Shown here piece after piece: positions 1-6,102 of a stretch of DNA of 6,719 nt (positions are counted from its first letter, which is position 1; each line of letters opens with the position of its first letter). The notes beneath the pieces were generated by a model. That model did not search any database. It was not told the DNA's origin and was given only the letters and a program-made list of their open reading frames with translations. Location: the NCBI GenBank assembly GCA_022709995.1, contig JAKLHU010000120.1:1-6719 (forward strand), written 5' to 3'. The stretch is from Verrucomicrobiota bacterium (GTDB lineage: Bacteria; Verrucomicrobiota; Lentisphaeria; Oligosphaerales; Oligosphaeraceae). The translations under genes and the position numbers were made by a program.

Positions 1-2028
1 GCACAGTGCCTCGAGGGTTCCCTTTCGCAATTGCGAGCGGCTGAGCCACTGGCTCGAGCGCATGGCATAATCCACCATTTCCGAATGGAGCGGCGCTTCG
101 CGCGAACGCGCCGCGCGGGCGCCGCTTTCCACGGCGGTGTCGAGTTCCAGGCGCTGGCCCGGCGTCAAGGCGCCGGTGGCTAGGGACGTGAGAAGCTTCC
201 GGGCCCGCTCCCATTGCCGCGTCATACGGCCGACCTGCGTGATGGCTTCTTTCAGCGTATAGATGTTGTCATGGTCGGCGCCGTGCGTCAGACACTCGAA
301 GATCCGGTCTCCGGGCGGGTCCAGAAGGTGATTCCAGGACGGCGTCAGACGCTGATCAACCGGCTTGAGATGAAGTTTCCAGACGACCGCGTCATGCATG
401 GGCCCGATATAGGCGATTGTATTGAAAAGCGGATATTCGGCAAACGCATCGGAAAACAGCCGCCACGCCCGCGCCACTGCCCGGGACCGTTCCCGGCCCC
501 AGCCGGACGCCGCCAGCTCTTGCAGGAACGCCGCCTCGCCGGCGGGGAAAGGCTCCTGGCCAAGCCTGAGCACGGCTCTGGTCATCAGGCTGGGATAGCT
601 GCCAAAATACCAGCCCAGCATGATCCCACTGACGCCCAGCTCCCGAGCCGCCGCCATCTTCCGGTACAGCAAGGCCGGAACCGGCAAAAACTGGGTCGTG
701 GCGATCTCGGTCGAACAGGCGACCTGGAGCTTGGCCAGGATTTCACCGCCCGCCCGGCGGATATTGACCGCGTAGTCCCGGAAAACCTGGCTGGGACCGG
801 GATAGGACAGCCAGTAATCCGTCACCGGGCGTTTCTTACCGAGCTGAACCGCCTCGCCATACGATTCGAAATTGTGCACCACTTTGACGCCACGGGCGGG
901 ATGATGCGACGCTTCCAGGGCCGCCTCCGCCCCCCACCAGCCGGCGATGCTGTACGGCCAGGAAACCATTTCCGCGGCCGGGTCGACCGACTGCATGCCC
1001 GCCAGCAGGCATTCCAGTTCACGATTGAGCGCCGCATGCCGGGGACCCTGGCCGCAGCGCGGGCAAGGCGCCTTGGGCCAGGACAGAACGTTGCTGCAGA
1101 CCGTCAGCCATTCGCCGACGCTCAAGTCCAAAAGACCGGCGAGGCCAGGCGCCGCCTGCATGAGCGAACGGCCAAAATCATGCAAATACCGCTGCGCCGT
1201 CTCCGAACCCGAGCAGAACGCGATTTTGCCGCTGGCAGCCTGGGGGCCGGCCAGTTCCGGATAGGTCTGCAGCACCGGGTCGTCCGGATCAAAGGCAATG
1301 GCCTCAATGCAAAAAATGTACACACCGATGCCATAGCGGCGGCATTTTCCGACGATCCGGCGGAGTTTTTCCAGGCGCTCTTTGGCCCGGCCGTCGCCGG
1401 GTCGAATGCTGTTGGCGGCGGACAGCTTCTTGAAATCGCTGGAAATCCAGACGCGGTTGATGCCGCTGCGCGCCAGCTCGTTGAGAAAGTCATCGGGATA
1501 ATAGTCAAACTCGTCGCTCAATTCATCGTGATAAAGCGGCGGACGATTGATGGGACCGCAGAAGCACCGGCCGATACGGAGCTTGACGGCGGCATGGCTT
1601 TCAACCGGTTGCCAAGGGAGCGCCGCGGTCGGTTCCGCCTGCAGGATTTCCTCCATCCGGTAAACCGCGCGGCGGGCGCCTTCCAGCGAGCCGGCCCGCA
1701 CCACGCATTCCATCGGGCCGGGCTGAATCAGAAAATATTCCGGCCGCTCATCCGGGACCTCTTCAAAACGCAGGCGATAAGGAGCGACGCCGGCGCACGG
1801 CGCCAGGCCGGCCGCCGCCAGAAAACGGCGCAATTCATGCACCGCCGAAATCAGCAGTCCTTCCGGGTCCGGCATGGCGTCCACGACCTCGACGCCGCGG
1901 GAGAGGTCGGCCGCGTCCTTGGCAACCTTGCCCCGGCGCGGCCGCCAGACCGGCTGGCCGGTCCGCGCCACCCCGTACAACAGCCTTTCGGCGTCGGCAT
2001 GAATGCCTGAAAAACGATCCGGCGTCAT
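1..2028 (-). CDS. Glycoside hydrolase-like protein (GH20-type N-terminal domain plus TIM-barrel-like region), 3'-truncated
   Basis: Reading leftward from the ATG at 2028-2026, 676 codons stay open to the window edge, so the C-terminus is missing. The start is supported by AAGGAG at 2038-2043, nine bases upstream. There is no signal peptide, so the protein is probably cytoplasmic. Residues about 55-130 have the alternating strand/helix pattern of the small domain that precedes the barrel in GH20 and related glycosidases, ending in a segment like GSLEGARRAVYRMEEIL. From about residue 150 the chain looks like a TIM barrel (DDFLNELARSGINRVWIS, then RRYGIGVYIFCIEA). SVGEW (Glu306) could hold an acidic catalytic residue; C311, C322 and C325 with H331 form a possible metal site. 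I infer a role in glycan breakdown. The substrate and exact family are not recognised, and a non-catalytic relative is possible. It follows the kinase gene by 84 bp and is probably co-transcribed with it. Confidence 0.72.
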   Translation of the reverse strand, partial: MTPDRFSGIHADAERLLYGVARTGQPVWRPRRGKVAKDAADLSRGVEVVDAMPDPEGLLISAVHELRRFLAAAGLAPCAGVAPYRLRFEEVPDERPEYFLIQPGPMECVVRAGSLEGARRAVYRMEEILQAEPTAALPWQPVESHAAVKLRIGRCFCGPINRPPLYHDELSDEFDYYPDDFLNELARSGINRVWISSDFKKLSAANSIRPGDGRAKERLEKLRRIVGKCRRYGIGVYIFCIEAIAFDPDDPVLQTYPELAGPQAASGKIAFCSGSETAQRYLHDFGRSLMQAAPGLAGLLDLSVGEWLTVCSNVLSWPKAPCPRCGQGPRHAALNRELECLLAGMQSVDPAAEMVSWPYSIAGWWGAEAALEASHHPARGVKVVHNFESYGEAVQLGKKRPVTDYWLSYPGPSQVFRDYAVNIRRAGGEILAKLQVACSTEIATTQFLPVPALLYRKMAAARELGVSGIMLGWYFGSYPSLMTRAVLRLGQEPFPAGEAAFLQELAASGWGRERSRAVARAWRLFSDAFAEYPLFNTIAYIGPMHDAVVWKLHLKPVDQRLTPSWNHLLDPPGDRIFECLTHGADHDNIYTLKEAITQVGRMTRQWERARKLLTSLATGALTPGQRLELDTAVESGARAARSREAPLHSEMVDYAMRSSQWLSRSQLRKGTLEALC

Positions 2029-2065
2029 GTTTCTCAACTCCTTTTCCTTCCTGGCCGGGCCGCGC

Positions 2066-2102
2066 GGCCGCGGCTGGCGGCCAAAGTACGCACCCAGCCT
2101 GG
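2066..2102 (-). other. Intercistronic hairpins between the kinase and glycosidase-like genes
   Basis: In the 84-bp gap there is a perfect 6-bp inverted repeat, GGCCGC (2066-2071) and GCGGCC (2077-2082), with a 5-nt loop. A smaller one, CCCA/TGGG, lies at 2092-2102. Neither is followed by a T-run on the minus strand, so they do not look like Rho-independent terminators. They could stabilise or process an intercistronic transcript, but in DNA this GC-rich chance is also plausible. Confidence 0.35.
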
Positions 2103-2112
2103 GCATCATCGT

Positions 2113-2985
2113 TCAATATTCCTCATACGTGTCGATGAGGTAGGATTCCCGGAGAAGGTGCAGGCATTTTTCCAGGAGGACGCCGTCGCGGCCGGGATAA
2201 TCATAGCTGCGGCTGGCCTGAATGCACTGGACAATGAACTGCACGGAGCGTTCGATGGCGATCGGCAGACTTTCGCCTTGCAGCAGGGCGCCGACCAAGA
2301 CGCTGGCAAACAGATCGCCGGTGCCTGGATAAAAGCACGGCAGATGGCGCGCCGGCACTTTCCAGAAGTGCTGGCCGTCGCGTTCATAGGCCACGGTGGT
2401 GACCAAGCCATCGGCCGCCGCGTCCGGCAGGCTGGTGATGACGACGGTGCGGGGGCCCAAAGCGGCCAGTTCCTGCAGCCAGTCTTTGCTCTCGGCCAGC
2501 GACATTTTCTCCGGCAGTTTCTTGTCCAGGAGCAGGGCCGCCTCGGTGATGTTCGGCGTGATAATGTCCGCCTTCGCGGTCAGCCCCCGCATTTCCGCCA
2601 CCATTTCCGGCTGCACGGAGATGTAGAGATCGCCGTTGTCACCCATGACCGGATCAACCGCGATGAGGGTCTCGGGGCGACGCAAGTCATCGATGATCCT
2701 GGACACGATCGTCGCCTGGGCAGGCGACCCGAGGAAGCCGGAGTAGATGCAGTCGAACGTCAGCCCCAGGCGTTTCCAGTGAGCCGCGCAGTCCAGCAGG
2801 AACGGGGTCAAATCATGAAACGCGTAGTCGGTAAATCCATCGGATTGGGTGGAGAGAATGGCCGTGGGAATCGGGCAGACCTGAATGCCCATGACTGACA
2901 AAGTCGGAATGATGCAAGTCAGCGAACTGCGCCCAAACCCGGACAGGTCATGGAGCGCGGCGACTTTTTTGATATTTGGCTGCAT
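2113..2985 (-). CDS. pdxY: Pyridoxal/pyridoxamine kinase (PdxY/PdxK family)
   Basis: This 290-residue protein, the usual length for the family, is a ribokinase-fold vitamin B6 kinase. Such enzymes use ATP to phosphorylate pyridoxal, pyridoxamine or pyridoxine in the cytoplasm, in the PLP salvage pathway. Family signatures run in order: HDLSGFGRSSLT at residues 12-23, the substrate-side segment TAILSTQSDGF (41-51), YSGFLG (81-86), DPVMGDNG (111-118), ITPNITEA (142-149) and PGTGDLFAS (220-228). The last carries the anion hole and the presumed catalytic base Asp224. The start is supported by GGAGAG at 2995-3000, nine bases before the ATG. The gene is first in a probable two-gene unit with the glycosidase-like gene. 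Family assignment is firm. Preference for pyridoxal or pyridoxamine, or a side activity on hydroxymethylpyrimidine, cannot be read from the sequence. Confidence 0.93.
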   Translation of the reverse strand: MQPNIKKVAALHDLSGFGRSSLTCIIPTLSVMGIQVCPIPTAILSTQSDGFTDYAFHDLTPFLLDCAAHWKRLGLTFDCIYSGFLGSPAQATIVSRIIDDLRRPETLIAVDPVMGDNGDLYISVQPEMVAEMRGLTAKADIITPNITEAALLLDKKLPEKMSLAESKDWLQELAALGPRTVVITSLPDAAADGLVTTVAYERDGQHFWKVPARHLPCFYPGTGDLFASVLVGALLQGESLPIAIERSVQFIVQCIQASRSYDYPGRDGVLLEKCLHLLRESYLIDTYEEY

Positions 2986-3003
2986 GGCCGTGGTCTCTCC
3001 GCC

Positions 3004-3051
3004 TTATTGGGCCTGGTAGGTCAACATGCCTTTGTATTCAACCACGCTCAT
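3004..3051 (-). other. 15-codon reading frame in the kinase leader
   Basis: On the minus strand an ATG at 3051 opens MSVVEYKGMLTYQAQ followed by TAA at 3006-3004, only 18 nt before the kinase start codon. Base composition here is visibly lower in GC than the flanking leader. There is no clear Shine-Dalgarno sequence before the ATG, and an in-frame TGA lies about 14 codons upstream. It could be a leader peptide, the remnant of a decayed gene, or chance. I do not recognise the peptide. Confidence 0.22.
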
Positions 3052-3080
3052 CCGGAAATCGGCAGCTGCCCGGCGACGTC

Positions 3081-3106
3081 ATGGCGACGCCGGGGAATTT
3101 CGCCAT
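3081..3106 (-). other. Leader hairpin upstream of the kinase gene
   Basis: ATGGCGA (3081-3087) and TCGCCAT (3100-3106) are a perfect inverted repeat with a 12-nt GC-rich loop, extendable by one C-G pair to 8 bp. It lies in the middle of the roughly 200-nt region between the predicted promoter and the kinase start. There is no adjacent T-run on the minus strand, so a terminator is unlikely. I do not recognise a known riboswitch class in this leader. Confidence 0.35.
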
Positions 3107-3191
3107 GGCCTGCGCGCGACGCCCGGCACTGCCCGGGGTGGCTTCGCCCGGCCCGGCCGCCAAGGCAGAAAAAAAGCCACGGAAGCGAACT

Positions 3192-3219
3192 AATATAAGC
3201 CTCGAAGAGCCGACGCCAA
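3192..3219 (-). promoter_or_regulatory. Candidate sigma70-type promoter for the kinase/glycosidase unit
   Basis: Read on the minus strand, TTGGCG (complement of 3214-3219) is separated by 16 bp from TATATT (complement of 3192-3197), matching the -35 and -10 consensus at 4/6 and 5/6 positions. Transcription would begin near 3185, giving a leader of about 200 nt before the kinase ATG at 2985. The match stands out because the surrounding DNA is very GC-rich. It is a prediction from sequence alone. Confidence 0.5.
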
Positions 3220-3230
3220 GAGCCGACGGC
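3205..3230. repeat. 13-bp tandem repeat overlapping the minus-strand promoter
   Basis: AAGAGCCGACGCC (3205-3217) is followed immediately by AAGAGCCGACGGC (3218-3230), with 12 of 13 bases identical. The junction lies inside the predicted -35 hexamer of the leftward promoter. Two adjacent copies at a promoter suggest an operator for an unknown regulator, or a simple replication-slippage duplication. Confidence 0.6.
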
Positions 3231-3262
3231 AAAAAAGAGAATGCCGCGGCAGCCATCCCTAT

Positions 3263-3318
3263 TTATCATTTTGCTTGTATTTCCCTAACCAGACGCTAAC
3301 AAAGGGCGGCGATATTAA
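3263..3318 (+). promoter_or_regulatory. Candidate Pho box and -10 element upstream of pstS
   Basis: Four hexamers lie at a strict 11-bp period: TTATCA (3263), CTTGTA (3274), CTAACC (3285) and CTAACA (3296). Eleven bases after the last is TATTAA (3313-3318), a 4/6 match to the -10 consensus. PhoB-type response regulators bind tandem half-sites at 11-bp spacing that take the place of the -35 element, with the -10 about 10 bp downstream. Position upstream of a pst operon fits induction by low phosphate. The predicted transcription start near 3325 would leave an 88-nt untranslated leader. The second copy matches poorly, so this is a prediction. Confidence 0.55.
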
Positions 3319-3396
3319 TGAGCGTAAGAAACTGAAGACGCCGGGCAGTCGCCCCGGGAAGACCGCCGGCAACCCGAACAGCCAAACACCACGATC

Positions 3397-3402
3397 AAGG
3401 AG
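3397..3402 (+). promoter_or_regulatory. Ribosome-binding site fixing the pstS start
   Basis: AAGGAG lies ten bases before the ATG at 3413. The frame stays open further upstream to a TTG at 3275, but that start would lie inside the predicted Pho box and would put 46 polar residues before the signal peptide, so the ATG is preferred. Confidence 0.8.
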
Positions 3403-3412
3403 AAAAGAAACC

Positions 3413-4408
3413 ATGCTGAAGAAACTGACCGCCCTCGGCCTGACCCTCGCCGCCTCGGCGACGCTGACCGCCCAGACCGTCATCAACGGCGCCGGCGCGA
3501 GCTTCCCGGCCCCGGTCTACCAGAGCTGGACCTACACGTACAGCCAGACCGGCCCGAACAAGGTGAACTACCAAAGCGTCGGCTCCGGCGCCGGCCTCAA
3601 CCAGATCAAGGCCAAAACCGTCGACTTCGCCGGTTCCGACAACCCCCTGCCCGTCGAGGAACAGGAAAAGGCCGGCCTGGAGCAATTCCCCATGCTGCTC
3701 GGCGGCGTCGTCGTCATCGTCAACCTGCCCGACGTCAAAACGAACGAACTGAAGCTGGAACGGGCCGTGCTGGCCGACATCTTCCTGGGCAAGATCACCC
3801 ACTGGAACGATCCCAAGATTGTCCAGCTCAACCCCGGTCTGGCGCTGCCCGATGCACAGATTTCAGTGGTACGCCGCGCTGACGGGTCCGGCACCAGCTT
3901 CATCTTCACCAACTACCTGAGCAAAATCTCGAAGGAATGGGAAACGGCGGTTGGTGCCGGCTCCTCCGTCAACTGGCCGGTCGGCATCGGCGGCCAGAAG
4001 AACCCCGGCGTCTGCAACAACGTCGCCAAAATCCGCGGCAGCATCGGCTACACGGAATACACGTACGCGGTGGAAGCCAAGCTGGCCAGCGCCGCCCTTG
4101 AAAACCAATCCGGCAAGTTCGTCACCGCCGATGTCGAGTCCTTCCGCGCCAGCGCCGCCAACGCCGACTGGAACAACGCCCCGGGCTTCTACATGGTCCT
4201 GACCGACCAGCCCGGCGACACTTCCTGGCCCATCACCGGCGTGACCTACATCCTCATCCGCAAGGACGCTGACCCGGCCATGCGCAAGGCCATGATCGAC
4301 TATTTCAACTGGTGCTTCACCACCGGCGCCACCGCCGCCCAGAAGCTGAACTACGTGCCCATGCCCGAAAACGTCATCCAGATGGTCGCCGCCAAGATCT
4401 TCAAATAA
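3413..4408 (+). CDS. pstS: Phosphate ABC transporter substrate-binding protein PstS
   Basis: This 331-residue periplasmic protein captures inorganic phosphate and delivers it to the PstCA membrane channel. Residues 1-20 form a signal peptide (KK, then a hydrophobic run, with likely cleavage after TLTA20). No Cys follows, so it is probably soluble rather than a lipoprotein. Aligned to E. coli mature PstS by eye, with a steady offset of 20, the ligand residues are kept: Ser30 for Thr10 in GAGASFPAP, Ser58 for Ser38, Asp76 for Asp56 in AGSDNPL, and Arg155, Ser159, Gly160 and Thr161 in RRADGSGTSF. The Thr10-to-Ser change is conservative. Other family segments are FLGKITHWND (124-133) and the C-terminal WPITG.TYIL. 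It is the first gene of the operon, behind a candidate Pho box. Confidence 0.97.
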   Translation: MLKKLTALGLTLAASATLTAQTVINGAGASFPAPVYQSWTYTYSQTGPNKVNYQSVGSGAGLNQIKAKTVDFAGSDNPLPVEEQEKAGLEQFPMLLGGVVVIVNLPDVKTNELKLERAVLADIFLGKITHWNDPKIVQLNPGLALPDAQISVVRRADGSGTSFIFTNYLSKISKEWETAVGAGSSVNWPVGIGGQKNPGVCNNVAKIRGSIGYTEYTYAVEAKLASAALENQSGKFVTADVESFRASAANADWNNAPGFYMVLTDQPGDTSWPITGVTYILIRKDADPAMRKAMIDYFNWCFTTGATAAQKLNYVPMPENVIQMVAAKIFK

Positions 4409-4483
4409 CCGGCGCCCCTCCCCCGACTCCAGATCTCAACCAACTCGAATCATCCACCCGAAGCGGTCGGAACAACGCATCAC

Positions 4484-5044
4484 GTGCAGCCCTCCCGGCC
4501 ATCTGCTCAAGACAACTATGAACAGAGACGGAAAACAGGGCCCCCGACACGACAGCGACTAAACCGCCGCCGAGGGGAGCGTCGACGCCAAGCCGGCGCC
4601 GGCGCTCCGGAACCAAAACCAACGCCGGCGCCGACTCCGCCACCGCCGGTCAAGCCGGAGTGCCCCGGACGGCCCCAAATCCAAAAGGACCCCGCCTTGA
4701 AGGACTATCTGAAAAACCACGTCATCCGCCTCCGCTGCAAAAAGCAGTATCCCGAAGCCCACACCCACATCATCATCGGCGTCGTCGAAGCGGAGACCAG
4801 CCGGTACGTCGCCGTCAAAGGGCGCACCTTCCACTTCCGCCGCCTCGTCGACCAAATCCGCTCCCAGGTCCACTGCGGCCAGGAGGCCATCCGCCTCATC
4901 CCCTGGGAAAACATCGAAATCATCCACCGCCTGGAAGGACCGGTCGACTACCACGCCGAGGTCACCTTCGACAAACACGGCAATCTCATCCTCACCGACA
5001 AAGCCAAGACGGTCGTCGCTGAAAAACGCGCCGGCCTGGAGTGA
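4484..5044 (+). CDS. Unrecognised protein in the pst operon, basic/proline-rich N-terminus, possible Sm-like core
   Basis: From a GTG at 4484 the frame encodes 186 residues; I do not recognise the family. Residues 14-36 are arginine-rich, 42-64 are a proline-rich linker (PEPKPTPAPTPPPPVKPE), and 70-152 look folded. Strand-like runs are HVIRLRC (79-85), HIIIGVVEAET (95-105), YVAVKGRTFHF (108-118) and AIRLIPWENIEIIHRL (135-150). That order resembles an Sm/Hfq-type small beta barrel, and the basic tail would suit RNA binding; this is inference from pattern only. There is no signal peptide or membrane segment, so it should be cytoplasmic. The start is uncertain: no Shine-Dalgarno precedes the GTG, TTG at 4697 is another option, and an ATG at 4518 in a different frame has coding-like bases. 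It lies between pstS and pstC and is probably co-transcribed with them. Confidence 0.72.
   Translation: MQPSRPSAQDNYEQRRKTGPPTRQRLNRRRGERRRQAGAGAPEPKPTPAPTPPPPVKPECPGRPQIQKDPALKDYLKNHVIRLRCKKQYPEAHTHIIIGVVEAETSRYVAVKGRTFHFRRLVDQIRSQVHCGQEAIRLIPWENIEIIHRLEGPVDYHAEVTFDKHGNLILTDKAKTVVAEKRAGLE
4518..4562 (+). other. Short ATG reading frame, possible true 5' end of the unknown gene
   Basis: An ATG at 4518 opens MNRDGKQGPRHDSD before TAA at 4560-4562. Its frame is one base off that of the overlapping unknown gene, and a single -1 shift joins them. The heptamer G GGC CCC at 4538-4544 lies in the X XXY YYZ register that such a shift requires. The codons have high GC in third positions, as in neighbouring genes, and this continues past the TAA to about 4605. 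No Shine-Dalgarno is evident before the ATG. It may be a real start followed by a mutation or sequencing error. Confidence 0.3.
4576..4608 (+). other. Hairpin inside the 5' part of the unknown gene
   Basis: GGAGCGTCG (4576-4584) can pair with CGGCGCTCC (4600-4608), nine pairs including one G-T, around a 15-nt loop. It starts 31 nt after the GGGCCCC heptamer, which is further than is usual for a frameshift-stimulating structure. GC-rich sequence forms such stems easily. Confidence 0.3.
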
Positions 5045-5096
5045 CCGAAAACCACCGACTCCCGCCGCCGAAAAACGCGTCGGCCGGGAGTGACCG
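5021..5096 (+). repeat. 27-bp direct repeat duplicating the end of the unknown gene
   Basis: Bases 5021-5047 and 5070-5096 match at 25 of 27 positions, with an offset of 49. The first copy encodes the last residues of the unknown protein, AEKRAGLE and stop. The second, in another frame, would read AEKRVGRE and stop. The similarity continues a few codons upstream with changes at third positions, which suggests the pieces once encoded the same tail. Confidence 0.85.
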
Positions 5097-5175
5097 CCAC
5101 TCGTCTTCCGGCCCCCGACGCTTTGCCGGCGGCCTTCCGGAAAAACCGCCCAACAACCTGGAGACGCCAGCCCGA
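5045..5175 (+). other. Spacer between the unknown gene and pstC
   Basis: This 131-bp stretch holds the second copy of the direct repeat and no recognised gene. It is open in the pstC frame from a GTG at 5041 that overlaps the preceding stop as GTGA, but the 45 residues it would add are polar and proline-rich and contain no PstC-like segment. I therefore treat it as mostly untranslated. Confidence 0.6.
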
Positions 5176-6102
5176 ATGCTCAAAGGTGACGTATTTTTCA
5201 AATGGCTCTGCCTCGCCGCCGCCGCCCTCATCGGAATTCTGATGCTGGGTTTCTTTGTTCAGCTCACGGTCAGCTCGTCCGCAGTCTGGCGGACCAGCGG
5301 AATCGGTTTTCTGACGGCGCGGACCTGGGATCCGGTCAACGACGACTACGGCGCCCTGCCCTCGATCGTCGGAACCCTGGTCACCACCGTCGTCGCCCTG
5401 GTCATCGCCCTGCCCCTGGCCTTCTCGGCCACCCTGTATCTGGTCGACGCCCGGCCCCTGGTCGGGGAAATCCTCGGCCACGCCATCGACCTGCTGGCCG
5501 CCATTCCCAGCGTCATCTACGGCATGTGGGGCCTGTTCGTGCTCGCCCCCCTGATGCAGGACCACGTGCAGCCGTTTCTCGTTGACACCCTCAAGCTTGA
5601 CCGCCTGCCCGTCCTGGGCAAATATATCGGCAGCGACTACAACGGCTTCGGCCTGCTGACCGCCGGCATCATCCTCGGCATCATGATTCTGCCGTATATC
5701 TGCGCCATCCTGCGCGACGTCTTTCAAATGACGCCGCCGATGCTGCGCGAATCGGCCTATGGCATCGGCTGCACCAAGTGGGAAACCGCCAAGGACATCG
5801 TCCTGAGATACGGCCTCCGCGGCATTCTCGGCGCCATCTTCATCGGCCTTGGCCGCGCCCTTGGCGAAACCATGGCCGTGCTCTTCGTCATCGGCAACAT
5901 GATGGACATGCCCGACAGCCTGTTGGCCGGCGCCACCACCATCGCCAGCACCCTCGCCAACAACTTCCCGGAAGCCAACGGCCTCCAGCGCAGCGCCCTG
6001 TTCGCCCTCGGACTGGTCCTGCTGGTCATGAGCTTCGGCATCCAGATCCTGGCCCAGTACTACCTCCACGCCACCAGCGCCAGGCGAGGGGAGGAACGAT
6101 GA
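5176..6102 (+). CDS. pstC: Phosphate ABC transporter permease PstC
   Basis: PstC pairs with PstA to form the inner-membrane channel for phosphate received from PstS, powered by PstB. From ATG 5176 it has 308 residues, close to the usual 300-320. The first membrane segment is at about 11-32. TWDPVNDDYGALPSIVGTL (50-68) is the typical PstC periplasmic loop running into the transporter permease domain. Further hydrophobic segments lie at about 69-90, 106-127, 159-179, 217-240 and 278-298. The cytoplasmic EAA-type loop contacting PstB is ESAYGIGCTKWETAKDIVL (192-210). GRALGETMAV (226-235) is a PstC hallmark whose charged residues matter in E. coli. GGAG at 5160-5163 precedes the ATG by 12 bases. 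A GTG at 5041 would extend the frame by 45 residues and some annotators may choose it, but the repeat there argues against it. Its stop overlaps the pstA start. Confidence 0.96.
   Translation: MLKGDVFFKWLCLAAAALIGILMLGFFVQLTVSSSAVWRTSGIGFLTARTWDPVNDDYGALPSIVGTLVTTVVALVIALPLAFSATLYLVDARPLVGEILGHAIDLLAAIPSVIYGMWGLFVLAPLMQDHVQPFLVDTLKLDRLPVLGKYIGSDYNGFGLLTAGIILGIMILPYICAILRDVFQMTPPMLRESAYGIGCTKWETAKDIVLRYGLRGILGAIFIGLGRALGETMAVLFVIGNMMDMPDSLLAGATTIASTLANNFPEANGLQRSALFALGLVLLVMSFGIQILAQYYLHATSARRGEER

Noticed and set aside
214..2010. A 598-codon open frame on the plus strand opposite the glycosidase-like gene.
   Set aside because: It encodes an arginine-, glycine- and proline-rich sequence with no recognisable domain. 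The minus-strand frame has a good ribosome-binding site and protein-like structure, so this is an antisense shadow in GC-rich DNA.
2158..2898. A 246-codon plus-strand frame opposite the pyridoxamine kinase.
   Set aside because: It lies entirely antisense to a clearly recognised kinase, with biased composition and no motif of its own.
3165..3180. The A7 run (T-run on the minus strand) as a Rho-independent terminator.
   Set aside because: No adequate GC-rich hairpin directly precedes the T-run on the minus strand, and its position just after the predicted leftward start would make little sense.
3395..3802. A 135-codon minus-strand frame opposite pstS.
   Set aside because: It is antisense to an unambiguous PstS and rich in Gly/Asp/Val repeats expected from the complementary strand.
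4409..4483. Possible terminator or attenuator after pstS.
   Set aside because: No strong stem followed by a T-run is present; only very short pairings can be drawn, so read-through to the next genes is more likely.
4948..6069. A 373-codon minus-strand frame opposite pstC.
   Set aside because: The product is a low-complexity Gly/Asp/Gln/Ala sequence, typical of the antisense frame of a membrane protein gene.
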